Below are positions 1-11,160 of a stretch of 27,290 nt of DNA, one piece after another (within the stretch, counting starts at the first letter, position 1; every line of letters starts with the position of its first letter). The notes under the pieces are model-generated. The model was not told the DNA's origin. It saw only the letters and a program-made list of their open reading frames with translations, and did not search any database. This DNA comes from Coprinopsis marcescibilis (taxonomy: Eukaryota > Basidiomycota > Agaricomycetes > Agaricales > Psathyrellaceae): assembly GCA_004369085.1 (NCBI GenBank), contig ML210409.1:3164-30453 (forward strand). The letters run 5' to 3'. Made by a program: the position numbers and the translations under genes.

Positions 1-1207
1 GACTTCGTCTGAATTGTAGCGGTGATGTGGGTCTCCAGGTCGTGCGAAGCGATGATAGGAGCCAACTGGGGTGTGCGCTGGATCCATTGGGACACGAACG
101 TACTGATATCGGCATCTTGAGCAAGGATCGGGATAGCTGTCGCCTGGGGGATGGTGTCTTCTATCCAAGGTAACGGTCGGGATAAGATAAAGAGATTGAC
201 TTTAAGCGTTCGAAGAGATGATACAAGCTCCACTTTCTGCCTGTCAGGCAACTCGTCCAACCCATCAATCACACAGAAACTGGTCACGAACAGCTCGAGC
301 ACGCGCTGGAGTATCTGCCATAGCTCGCCAGTCGGCGGTCGTGTTTGCTCGCGTTGGTGGATCCTGTAGACATCCTCGATTGCTGAAGCTGCGGGATGGT
401 AACGCTCGTATAACTGGCGAATGAACGAAGCAAGTATTGATGAAATCGAGCAACTGTCAGAGTAACGGCAGAGAGCGAAGATGACGCAAACGGTGTCACT
501 GCGGTCTTTGGCATAGTCCTGAAGGTATTTGATCACGACGGATCTGATAAGAATACGAATGAGCGGGCATTCCAGACGCAGGCTTGAGGCGCAGAAGCTT
601 ACGCTATGATTGTTTTCCCCGAGCCAGCTGTAGGTCGAAGACAGCATTAGTTGTTTCCCTCGAAGTAATAGGGAATATGGTGAAAACTGGAGACTTACGA
701 ATTCCCTTTCCAAACAACGTCCTGCGGTCGTTACCAAACCATTCCATGAACGACGTCTCTTCCAGTACCCACGCGCTAGTGTTCATTTCGCAAATACCGA
801 GGGTGTCTATGAGCCTTGCCTGATAGTTAACTTCCGTCATAGTTGACAACCACTTTGAAACCGCTGGAGCAATGGAACAGTGAATGTCAGTACATATCCG
901 CCAATATATAACGCCAACGATGATTTTTACCATTGCCATCCCCCGACAGATATTGGACTGTAGTGTTTTGAACCGTGGTGTGGTTTGTAACCACGTTCCC
1001 TCCCGCGATCGTCCACGTTCCGCCCTCAATACGAGTCCCATGTGCCCCATGAAGGACGCTCACTGTCCCTCGATCGTTGTTCGTCGAGTTTTCCGCCCCC
1101 CTGGCGATTACCACCGACCCGCTTGCAAGCTGGAGGTCAAATATGAGCACAATTGTCAAGAACACAGCGATGCTACACACAGCTAATTCATTTGGTTGCT
1201 GGTCCAT
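1..1207 (-). CDS. NACHT NLR-like STAND protein, left copy (5' part, cut by window edge)
   Basis: This is the inverted copy of the NLR at 24417. Exons read 1207-931, 863-699, 627-603 and 543-1 on the minus strand, with the same splice sites as the right copy. Exon 1 encodes a hydrophobic N-terminal segment and a glycine-rich beta-prone stretch. Exons 2 and 3 together make the Walker A motif GIPGSGKT, and exon 4 holds Walker B CVIDGLDEL and the FILSRP motif. The reading frame is open throughout. Of nine differences from the right copy, all in exon 4, seven are silent; the other two are N299D and L305F. This suggests the copy is still under constraint. The family binds ATP or GTP and oligomerises on activation. 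The remaining NACHT and any ankyrin exons lie outside the window, so completeness cannot be judged. Confidence 0.85.
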
Positions 1208-1599
1208 CTTCGTTGTGGCTTCTAGGAAGTGGGCCGCTATCAGAATGCGGTGGTTGAGAGTTGGTTGAGAGCAGGCCGCAGGAGACTCTGTTTGACATAG
1301 GTGATGACCTCACGTGAATGGAAAGTGCGGACCTTCAAGCAGTCAAAACTGTCTTGCCCTATCATTCAGTCATCGCTCGCGGATATATCGATGGTTGTAT
1401 CTAAAAAGCATTTGTTGTCCCCTCCTGAACGTATTCCCATGCGAAATTGAGCTGTATCTTGCTGTAACCCCAACTTGCGTGATCGGTGCTCAAAGTCACA
1501 TGTCAGATCAATTGGCGCCCGTGGATCAGGATGCATGTATTTTGACCTCTGTTGATTCATTTTAAATAAGACTTACTTCTTTCCGTCGTCATTGGTATT
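1208..1599. promoter_or_regulatory. Shared head-to-head promoter region, left copy
   Basis: About 390 bp separate the NLR start codon (minus strand) from the DUF5648 start (plus strand). Positions 1208-1505 are identical to the right-arm counterpart. About 9 substitutions and one 1-bp deletion follow in the next 110 bp, on the DUF5648 side. An open frame runs through 1314-1565, but it starts from GTG and overlaps non-coding upstream sequence, so I do not call it a gene. Individual factor sites were not identified. Confidence 0.5.
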
Positions 1600-2138
1600 A
1601 TGCCGACCGTCCAGTGAGTGTCACTCAATATACGCCTCTGCTGTGTCGTCGACTGAGCACTCGGGCATTCCAGTCCACCCAGCATCCAGACCCACGCCAA
1701 TCTGTCCCTTTGTATCGAATTTTCGACCTTCAGATCTTTGATCACTGGTACACAACCACCAGCGAGTACGAGAAGAAGGACCGATATGTGCACCAGGGCG
1801 TAGCAGCATACATTTTCCCTACCCAAGTCACCAACACGACGCCACTCTTCTTGTTTTGGCTGGAAGAGGCTGGCGACCACTTCATTACCTCGGAGAGATC
1901 AGAGATGGAGGGTTAGTTACACGCCAACAGGGAGAATAATCGTGTTAGGTATTCGGGGATCTTGGGATACGTCTTCAAGGACTCGAGCAGCGGCGGTGTG
2001 CCATTCTATAAGCTCCACAACGCCGATCGCAATAATCATCTGTACACAGCATGTGAAGCTGAGCGCAAACACGCTCGGGAAAGTGGGTATAGGGACGACA
2101 GACCTATAGGATGGGTGTACCCTGGGTCGGTCTGTTGA
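1600..2138 (+). pseudogene. DUF5648-repeat protein, left copy, disrupted
   Basis: This is homologous to the intact gene at 24024-23485. Two lesions are visible. A one-base deletion in a run of C at about 1610-1612 turns the frame after M-P-T-V into a stop at once. A TAG at 1914-1916 replaces the codon for Trp106 of the intact protein. Downstream of the TAG the frame stays open to TGA at 2136-2138 and still reads as the third DUF5648 unit (PFYKLHNADRNNHLYT). Other changes are scattered substitutions. As in the right copy, hydrophobic codons lie just upstream of the ATG. The gene cannot give the full protein; a GTG start at 1614 would restore the frame on paper but is not a plausible fungal start. 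Confidence 0.85.
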
Positions 2139-2633
2139 GAGCATCTTTTGCTCATGCCATCGTACTCATTTGTGTCTGTACCTCACAGTGTAGCGAGTCG
2201 CCTTTCGTTGTGCAATGGACGATGTCAATCTACTCCCTTGAGCTTCGCCTACTAGGTAGCCGCAATATTGGATATTCATGAGGTAAATTAGTAATTGAAC
2301 CATCCCAGTGATTACCAGACGGGATTCGGTCGATATTTATCGTTCGATGACGCAATGTAAGTTTTGCGAGCTGATTTGATCTATAAAATGAGGAGGAGTG
2401 GTGCTAGGGCTCGCTGTCGAGGATCACAGTACTGCATTGAAGTCGGGCCACTAGAAGATATTAATTGTTCGGTAAGACCCCTTTGTTGTCGTTGTATTTC
2501 CGTCTCCTCTTCTCCTCTCTCATTCAGCCCTCGATGCCGGATATCGGGTTAGTCAGACCCCATTGGACCTGCTCGGAACGGTGAGCAAGGCTCGTCAAGC
2601 ATCGCCTTAAAGGCACAATTCTAACCAGCTGAC

Positions 2634-3035
2634 CAATCATGGGGAGCGCCAGAGAATTCAACGTTCGCCGGATCCCATTAAGTTTTCCGGCCGAAGTCAG
2701 GTTCGGAGCTCTTTGCGAGCGTCGACACGAGTAAGCACAGCACAGCCCTATGGCCCGTTAGGTTCTCAACAAGGTGTAAAACGATGGTCATCCATTAATC
2801 TGACTATGTCAGGACAAACGCACTGCCATTCGGACATTCTCATAGACGCCCATTTGAATTCCGACACAACACAGCATGTTCCGAACATCGTGTGCACCAC
2901 CAGGTGTGCACAGCACTGCACCCAGCATTGTGAACTGCAGTGTTGCCCTGAGCATCTCCTCGTTCGCTAAATAGAATCAGTGAAATTCTCACACTTTCTT
3001 TCTTTCCTCAACCAATCCCAGCATTCCCGCTGATC
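2634..3035. promoter_or_regulatory. Upstream region of the TPR-CHAT gene
   Basis: These 400 bp lie between the inner edge of the left repeat arm and the TPR-CHAT start. No gene is evident. Pyrimidine-rich sequence (about 2993-3023) directly precedes the ATG, which is usual for fungal core promoters and leaders. A stretch at about 2865-2950 is rich in CA, GCA and TGT words. No defined operator was recognised. Confidence 0.4.
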
Positions 3036-6000
3036 ATGGACGACGATCACCGACCTCATGCAGAAGACAAAGACGTAAGCTCCACTGTACATCTCCTAAC
3101 TGTGACTGAAGTAAGTCTCGAAACCAGGTGGGTCATTCCAACTGCTACAAAGGTGAGGTGTTATGGGGACGCGCATAACTGTGGTTTCTCGCTAAGATTT
3201 TGTGATGCAGTGGACGGTCCAGACAACATTGTCGGCACCATAGAGCTCGTTGCGGAGATCTTGAACTGCGTGGTTCGTGGAATGGATTGGGAAACCTTTG
3301 AGAGTGCGCTCTGCATTCTGAACGAAGCGATGGAGGAGGAAACGGACATAAACCAACGAGCGTCGGCCAGAGGAGCCCTTGCAAAGGCGTTTTTGACGAG
3401 GTTTGCATGCCATGGGTGGGATAATGACCTCCTAATGATCTGCAAGCTTTTAACGGAAGACCTTCAAGAGGGGGGACATATGGTCTGTAGAATAACGTTG
3501 CGCTCAATAGGCATACTAATGACTAATTCTAGGTTCACCGATGTCTGGGAAGACGCACATCTGATACTCCGGATACCGTCCAGTTCGCACTGGGGATGGT
3601 TGAAGACGTCAGGAAAGCTATTGATGAAACTGCCTTGGGCACTGCCATCTGTGTCGCTTCCGAGGCTCTCGAATTGGGATCAGATAAAGAAAGCTCTCGC
3701 CACCGTCACCACCTTCAAGTCATACTTGGGAGGGCACTGGTGATTAGGTATATGCAAGGAGGCTCAATATCGACCTTGGAGCAAGGTTACAGGATGGTTC
3801 GAGATGCGCACGTACCCCGTGGAGCCAATGATCCTTGGGCGTACATCCGTGCAATCTCTTTGGAGCACATTGGGTGGACGAGATGTGTAGAGCAGGGTAT
3901 TCCAGAGGTTATAATACAGGGTCAAGTGTGGAACGACCTAGCGGCAGAAGAGGATAGGCAGGGCAGGGAACAGTTTAATCTGGGGACAGAATTGCTGGAA
4001 GGGGGTGAATTCGACGAGGCAATCCCGTTGCTGTTCAGCTCCCTATCCAGTCGAAGACCACCCCATCCTATTCGTTCGGACTCACTCAACAACCTTGCCA
4101 ATGCCCTCCTTGCCCGATTCAGTCATAACGGCAACTTAAACGATCTTGGGCAGTGTATCATGCTTCACAGGGAGGCACTTGGATTGAGGCCTTCTCCGCA
4201 CCCCGATCGTTCCAGCTCGCTCAACAATCTTTCTGGGGCGCTGTCTACTCAATTCGGGCATACGGGTAACTTTGACGATCTTGAGCAGTGTATAGTGCTT
4301 AACAGGGAAGCGCTCCGTCTGATGCCTTCTCCACACCCCAGTCGCTACAGCTCACTCGCCAACCTTGCCAATGCACTGTCCAGCCAATTCCAGCATAAAG
4401 GGAGCTTTGACGATCTCGAACAGTGTATCATACTTCAAAGGGAAGCGCTTGGATTGATACCCCATCTCCATCCCAATCGTTCCGGTCTACTTAACGATCT
4501 TGGCAACGCACTTTCCACCAGATTCAAGCAGACGGGCAGCTTTGACGACCTTGAGGAGTGTACAGCGCTTCACAGGAAAGCACTGGCTTTGACACCTTCA
4601 CATCCCAGTCGTTCTGCTTCACTCAACAACCTTGCCAATGCACTTTTCACCAGATCCGAGTGTAAGGGTGGCATTGACGATCTCGAGGAGTGTATCATGC
4701 TTCGCAGGGAAGCGCTCGCTTTGATGCTCCCTCCCCATCCCGACCGTTCCGACTCACTCAACAACATTTCAAACGCACTCTCTGCCAGATTCAAATATAC
4801 GGGGAGCTTTGACGATCTCGATGAGTCTATCGTGCTTGAAAGGGAAGCGCTTGCTTTGATGCTCCCTCCCCATCCCAGCCGCTTCGCCTTACTCAACAAC
4901 CTCGCCAATGCGCTTTACACTCGATTTGACCACAAGGGGAACTTTGATAACCTTGAGGAGTGTATCGTGCTTCAGAGGGAAGTTCTGGCTTTGACTCTCC
5001 CTCCCCATCCCAATCGTTCCGGCTCACTCAGCAACACTGCCACTGCCCTTGCCACCCGATTCGAGCATAAGGGCAGCTTTGACGATCTCCAGGAGTGTAT
5101 CGTTCTACACAGGGAAGCGCTCAGTTTGATGCTCCCACTCAGTCCCAATCGTTCTAGCTCACTCAACAACCTTTCCAACGCACTCGCCATCAGATTCAAA
5201 CATAAGGGCAGCCTCGACGACCTTGATGACTCTATTCTGCTTCACAGGGAAGCACTCGCACTGGTGCCCCCTCGCCAGCCCGGTCGTTCCAGCTCACTTA
5301 ACAACCTTGCCAGCACGCTTTGCACTAGATTCAAGCATAAGGGCAACTTCGACGACCTTGAGGAGTGTATCGTGCTTCACAGGGAAGCGCTCGCGTTGGT
5401 GCCCCCTCCCCAGCCCGGTCGCTTCACCTCACTCAACAATCTTGCAAATGCACTTTCCACCAGATTCCGGCAAAAGGGCAGTTACGACGATCTTGAGCAA
5501 TGTATTGCGCTTCACAGGGAAGCGCTTACTTTGACGTCCCCACCTCATCCTGGACATAGCACCGCACTCATGAACCTTGCCACTGCGCTTTTCACTCGAT
5601 TTGAGCACAGGGGCAGCTTTGACGATCTCGAGGAGTGTATCATTCTGCACAGGGAAGCTCTCGGATTGAGGCCCCCTCCCCATCCCGACCGTTGTGGCTC
5701 CCTCAGTAACTTTGCCAGTGCACTTTCGATCCGATTCGAGCATCAGGGCAGCTTTGACGATCTCGAGCAGTGCATCATCTTTTACAGGGAAGCGCTCGGA
5801 TTGATGCCTCCTTCCCATCCCAATCTTTCCGACTCACTCAACAATTTTGCCGATGCACTCTCCACCCGATTCAAGCACAAGGGAAACATTGATGACCTCG
5901 AGGAGTGCATTGTGCTTTACAGGGAAGCGCTTGCATTGAGACCTTCTTCCCACCCCGATCGTTCCATCTCACTCAACAATCTTGGCAACGCGCTGTCAAC

Positions 6001-8020
6001 CCGATTCAAGCATAGGCGCAGCCATGACGATCTCGAGCAATCTATCATCCTTCAGAAGGAAGCGCTGGCATTAACACCTTATCCACACCCCAACCGTTCC
6101 ATCTTCCTCGCCAACATCGCAAAAGCCACACACAACACTTATCTTCGCTCTCATGATGAGAAGGACTTGGATAGCGCACTCGATCTACTCGAAGCAGCTG
6201 CCAAATATAGCTCCGCGTCACTCTTGACTCGGTTGGATTCTGCAAAGCTTTGGGCCTCGCTTAGCCAACTATACCGCCGTACGTCAGCACTTGACGCGTA
6301 CTCCTACACCATAGCTTTGCTTCCCCTGCTCTCCTCTCTCGACCTCACGCTTCCACAGCGACAAAGCGTTCTAGTTCACACCAAGGACATATCCAGCGAT
6401 GCAGTTCAGTGCGCCATCTCATTCAATGCATTGCAGACAGCAGTTGTCTTCCTTTCCACTTCCCGCTCTGTATTCTGGTCCCAAAGCCTTCAACTCCGCT
6501 CTCCCCTGGATCGTCTCGAATCGGTCAGCCCTTCACTCGCTCAGGACCTTCAATTCGTCTCCCAACGCCTCGAGCAAGCCACCAATAGCACGAACACACT
6601 GGAGCCCATCTTACACCCACACCCACAACCCAGCCAATCAGAGACTCTTTATTCGCTTTCGCAACAACGGCAGCGGCTTCTTGCCCAGGCTCGTGAGATC
6701 GACGGATTTGCAGACTTCCTCCTTCCCCCTTCATTCGATTTTCTCAGCGCTGCAGCAAGAAGTGGCCCCATAGTGTTTCTGAATGCCAGTGAATACGGCT
6801 GCGACGCCATAGTCATGCGTCAGGGTGGCCAGCTGCAACAGGTTTCTCTGGGTGTGGAACTTGACACACTTCAGAAACTCACCACCGCATCCCAGCAGCT
6901 GGCGCAACAACAGTTCATTGGCTCCACGATTGTTGAAGAAATTACCAAGCAGGTGGAACGTAGCGCCTGTTACAACACTCGCCTTAAAGGTAGAATTCAG
7001 CCCCCAGGAAGAGAAACCATCGATGATCATTTTAAATTTGTCCTTGGGAGTCTATGGACCCTGGTTGTTAAACCAGTCGTTGACTCTCTTGGTCTCTCAA
7101 AGGTACGTGCCTCTCGACTACTGTTCTGATGTGGGACTGATACAAATATCTTGCCTCCACTAGACCGATACGCCCCCTAGGCTCTGGTGGTGCGCCACAG
7201 GAGTTTTCTCTTTCCTCCCCATACATGCCGCCGGCTCGTACTCAAAGGTCAATGGTCCGGAGGATGCTCTGTTCCAATACGCCATCTCCTCCTTCATCTA
7301 CACTCCTCAGGACCTAATCTCCCCTCCCCCGTTGTTGACCTCCGAGTTCAAGATGGTAGCCGTTATTGAGCCCTTGGGTGGAAACGGGTACAGACCACTC
7401 CCAATGACAACAATCGAACTCGACAAGATTCGAACGCGCATTCCAAACCACGACAACCTTATCGAACATGTTGGAAAGGCGAGAGAACCAATAAATCTGA
7501 ACGATGTTCTCTCCAGCCTTCAGGAATGCTCCTTTGCCCATTTTGGATGTCACGGCACTCAGCATCCATCGTATCCACTCGACAGCGCTCTGGTGTTAAG
7601 CGGGGGGCATCTCACGATGAAGAGGATTATTCAGAAGTGTCAGGCATCGAACGGGTCTCTCGCTTATCTGAGCGCCTGTCAGACCGCGAAGAGCGACGAA
7701 GACAGGCCGGATGAAGCGCTCACGTTGGCTGCGACGATGATGTTTGCAGGATTTAAAGGTGTGGTTGGCACAATGTGGTACGTCCTTCTTCCTAGCCATA
7801 GATTGCACCAAGTGACCACCTCCCATTCACCAGGTCCATCAGCGACGTTGATGCACCAGTCGTGGCAGACGCGTTCTATAAACATATGTTCCGCAATGGA
7901 ACTGAGCGTCCCCCTGATGTCACCGAAGCTGCTTACGCCCTCCATCTCGCCGTTCAGAATGTTCGAGAGGGTGGGGCGCCGTTCTGGAACTGGGTCTCTT
8001 ATGTTCACTTTGGCGTTTAG
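3036..8020 (+). CDS. TPR-CHAT protein (putative caspase-like peptidase with tandem TPRs)
   Basis: Six exons: 3036-3074, 3128-3152, 3211-3482, 3533-7102, 7164-7777 and 7834-8020, giving 1568 aa. Introns are 50-61 nt; most show GT(A/G)AG-like donors, while 3483 has a weak GTCTGT donor. Residues 1-295 contain no domain I recognise. Residues 296-969 are fifteen 45-residue TPR-like units, followed by a degenerate sixteenth. After a linker, the CHAT domain runs from about 1178 to 1568. Its predicted catalytic dyad is present: His1432 in HFGCHG and Cys1474 in LSACQT. Typical CHAT blocks FSFLPIHAAG and GVVGTMW are also intact, the latter split by the last intron. The family belongs to the caspase-like clan. 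In bacteria, TPR-CHAT proteins act in defence and cell death; fungal targets are largely unknown. The start ATG sits in a good context, but the small exons 1 and 2 are inferred from splice signals. Confidence 0.92.
4082..6103 (+). repeat. Tandem array of fifteen 135-bp coding repeats (TPR units)
   Basis: Each unit encodes about 45 residues of the pattern SLNNLANALSTRF, then a basic/Gly turn, FDDLEECI, LHREALAL and HP(D/N/S)RS. Fourteen units are 135 bp and one (the fourth) is 132 bp, with one codon lost. Nucleotide similarity between neighbouring units is high even at third positions, for example in AAGGGCAGCTTTGACGATCT. Units 9 and 10 share a QPGR variant of the HP-R motif, as recent unit duplication or exchange would give. 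A sixteenth, diverged unit follows from 6104. Confidence 0.92.
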
Positions 8021-8613
8021 ACTATACTCATTGTATATGGGGTCCATCATTGTTATGTTTCAGCTATTTTTGCGACGACCTTCTGTGCTCTACTTTTGCT
8101 TTTTGCGCCCTGGTCTCCGCCTGATCTAGCAATCCTAAAAAAACCTCGAATTTATCAGGATCGTTGTTTTCTTCTCTGTGAGCTCAAACGCCGTGTTGCT
8201 AAGCATTATACATTCTCGTCCTCCTTTTTTTGAGAGCCAAACTACTTCAATGGACACGGACGGTCAAGGAAGGGGCCTCTGTAAGCACTGGGATGACGAA
8301 GCGCGAGCTTTGTCAACCATTCAGGGTTCCTGCACCTCTCAGAATGACTCGAAGCAATACAAGAAGAAGAATGCGGGCAGTGATGGTGAATCTACCCTGA
8401 CTCTGGTGCCCCAGCGTCGAGCGATCGAAGTAGGTCTTCGCTTGAAGATAGCTTTGTCACATGGCGTCGAACACTCTCGCGAGTGATATATAGAGTCTTC
8501 GATGCTCATATAGCCTGACACGAGATGGAAATACAGTAGCAATATCCGGGCGCTCAGGCTTGCCTCCTTTCGATGCCGGACTATGCGGAGGGATCCAACT
8601 TTCCCAGGAGCCA

Positions 8614-8676
8614 AGTTACCGCGGTAACTAAGTGCGACCAAATTGGAGGCAACCTGGGAGCCCAGAGTTGGGCTCC
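8614..8676. other. Perfect 16-bp palindrome and adjacent 8-bp stem hairpin
   Basis: AGTTACCGCGGTAACT at 8614-8629 is a perfect palindrome. GGAGCCCA at 8657-8664 and TGGGCTCC at 8669-8676 pair exactly around a 4-nt loop GAGT. They lie 0.6 kb downstream of the TPR-CHAT stop. The role is unknown: a dimeric factor site, an RNA hairpin or chance are all possible. Confidence 0.5.
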
Positions 8677-11012
8677 TGTCATGTTTCCCCTCTGATCACT
8701 ACACTTGAGAAGGCCTTATTGGTAGAGATCAGCAGCCTTTCAGCGCTGGAGATCCGTACCTCGTCATAACCTCCTTTTGGGCTCTGCGTACCACGATCGC
8801 GATGGCTGCATCACTTAGCACATCCTATTCGCCCAAACACATCGGAAATGACTTCCAAGGTGTTCCAACATTCATTCTCTCTCGAAAACAGTTGATCTCC
8901 CACGAACTCGTTCAGATCACTCCTACCCTTTCCCACATCACGCATCATCATCCCCACATACTTGCGCAACGTTAGTATGTATGCGCATGTCAGAGTCCGA
9001 CCATTAACTGGTCACATTTCTACAGCACACCCACCGAAGTTTAGCCGCCGGAAGAGCTCCAACTTCTTTCTATAAACAGCAATTAGCGCCACTGGGAAGT
9101 TGGAACCTCCACGGCTGAGAAAGCCAAATGCGTGTCGGTGTAAGGAATTATCAAACTTTGCCTTTTCCCTTATTGTGCTTTGTGCTCCTTTTAAAGCAAA
9201 CTCCTCTCAAACATGGTGCGGTATGAATCTTTCGACCCAGTCTAGAGTCAAAGTCTGATCTGAAGGAGAAAATCAAGCAAGAGCGCACCTTTCGCCGATT
9301 CCATCGTATACAAGTACGTCAGGCCTTGTCCTTCTCCGGCGAGCTCGACAATACTGTTCACAACCGATCGTGAACGATGAAATGGCCCCACTTTGGGTCC
9401 CGATGAGCCGGGGGCCTTGTAAAGCCCATACAAATCAAAGTTCGAATTCGCAACTTCCGTGTTTCCTTGAGCTGTGCATGATCTGGCACACCCAGAAGCT
9501 CAGCGAACGCTTCCCAAACTGTTATGCACTCGTTGAACCGCTATAAGTCCCTACCCAGAGTCGCGAAAGCGCCAAGTGGCAGACGACCTCGCGACTATGT
9601 ACGATAGCGCAATCTGATAATTTCTCGACCTAATCCCGACCGTATGGTCATCGTACGCCCAGCGAGTCCACGTCCACGCCGCCTCTTCTCGGTTGGCCTC
9701 GAGTAATATTATACGGCCCCGGAGAAGCCTCGACCAATTCAATATCCAATGGCCCTTCTTTCGTTCCCATACAATACATTCAAAGGCGCCATTTCGAAGC
9801 ACGACCGCAAAATTAATGCCTCTCCGTTAGTCACATCTCCCGACGACGATTAACGGTAACCTCCAGGATCGTCCGGATGTGATCCCCAAAGTCCACGTTC
9901 GGCCCCCTCGAAATAGCACAATCCACACGTTTGCCGACGCTTTTGGTAGGCACAGCACACCGATGAGCACTGTGCACAGGTCGAGAAGCGGCCAAAGTGT
10001 CGATGGGATGGGACGCACAGCGTTCATAGCACATGGCACGGATCCATCGCCGTGGATCCTTCCATGCCAGAATAGACTTGGATTGAACAAACGGACAGCA
10101 CCAAGGAACCCGACGGAACAAGCACCCTTCGTTCGTTCCTGATCTCTACTCTATTCCGCTCGCCAGCTCGTTGGCTTCCTTCCGCGAGAGCAAACCTGCG
10201 ATCCTCGCAACAACACCCTCGAAGACCCAACCTCGCTCGGGGCTACACCCTATCTAAGATACAACACCCTACATACGCATCCCAAAGATAACAAAGCTCT
10301 AAATCCCATCCAGACACACAGAAGCTCAAAACCCATCCACACCTTATCCGGGCCTTATCTTATCACTTCAAGGGAGCTGTAACACTACACCTCCCGAGAG
10401 CCTCGATTGATTCCATCCAATCCACACGCCTCCACCACCCTCTAGCTCGCTCGAGCCTCACGACCTCCTCCCGCCTCCCCCGCCCAAAGCTCGACCGTAT
10501 ACAGACGCCCAAGACCTCACCAAACGCCACAATCGCGCTTAATAACGTCAGAGACGGGTCCGCGCACCCAACGACCAACCCACAAGCACACCCACGCGGA
10601 TCGCAGTCTTGGAGTCCCAGCTCTTGGAGGCTCGGTACCGCACCAACCTACCCTCGTGAACTTCCATTCCCCGCCTACGGCCTACCTACCCAACCCAACC
10701 CAACATTCCAAGCCCTCGCCGGCCTCTCACCCAAAAGTTTCCCACCGGATGCTTTCCCAGGAATTACAACTCCCATACCTAAACCCGTAAGTACGGCTCC
10801 CAACTAGTAGTAGTAGTCGTAAAAATCCAATCCCCGATCCAAACATCTCGCCATCGTTCCAGAGATACCTGTACTCAATAGAACAACACCGACTGCCGAG
10901 CTACCGCCCCGGACGTCCGAAACCAACACCGCAACTATACAACGCGCCATCCAACCAACGCACCAAGTCATCCAGCCTGAGAGGTTAACGTGTACACTAT
11001 GTGTTTAGTACT

Positions 11013-11160
11013 CGGGAGTCGGACAGCCTCAGACCTCACACGACCACTAATATTACTCTGGATAATCGTAACGATTTACAAACATTAACCAGTCGTCGAA
11101 AAGGCCTCTTCGGGAGTCGGAGAGCCTCTGACCTCGCACTAATATTACTCTGGACAATCG
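11013..11160. repeat. Pair of diverged direct repeats of about 50 bp
   Basis: Copy 1 (11013-11068) and copy 2 (11111-11160) both begin CGGGAGTCGGA. They share AGCCTC and GACCTC, then ACTAATATTACTCTGGA and AATCG. Copy 1 has about 6 extra bases in the middle. The copies start 98 bp apart. No gene overlaps them. Confidence 0.75.

Larger units (their letters stand above)
1..2633. repeat. Left arm of large inverted repeat
   Basis: The reverse complement of this segment matches 22971-25623. Position x pairs with 25624-x up to about 1610; single-base and larger indels shift the register beyond that. Identity is total from 337 to 1505. There are 9 substitutions in 1-336, then clear divergence with indels from 1506, greatest at about 2150-2633. 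The arm runs off the window start, so its true outer end is unknown. Homology fades just after the shared CCAGCTGAC at about 2625-2633. It carries the 5' half of an NLR gene, a divergent promoter and a broken DUF5648 gene. No transposase, long terminal repeat or clear target-site duplication was seen at the inner boundary, so a segmental duplication is more likely than a transposon. Confidence 0.95.

Noticed and set aside
1314..1565. 83-codon frame in the shared promoter (also at 24310-24065)
   Set aside because: It has a GTG start, differs at its end between arms, and overlaps the expected upstream region of the DUF5648 gene. Identity between arms here is better explained by conversion than by coding constraint.
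1..2633. Inverted repeat as the termini of a DNA transposon
   Set aside because: The arms contain ordinary intron-bearing genes. No transposase gene or target-site duplication was seen, and the outer ends lie outside the window or inside an NLR.
8178..8486. 102-codon open frame after the TPR-CHAT gene
   Set aside because: It starts from GTG; the ATG-started remainder is 79 codons of unremarkable sequence without a domain, overlapping a minus-strand frame of equal length.
8811..9480. Chain of minus-strand open blocks with a possible intron 9288-9242
   Set aside because: Joining the blocks needs an in-frame TGA to be ignored and an AAG acceptor. No start or family was recognised. Blocks of 45-65 codons are expected by chance.
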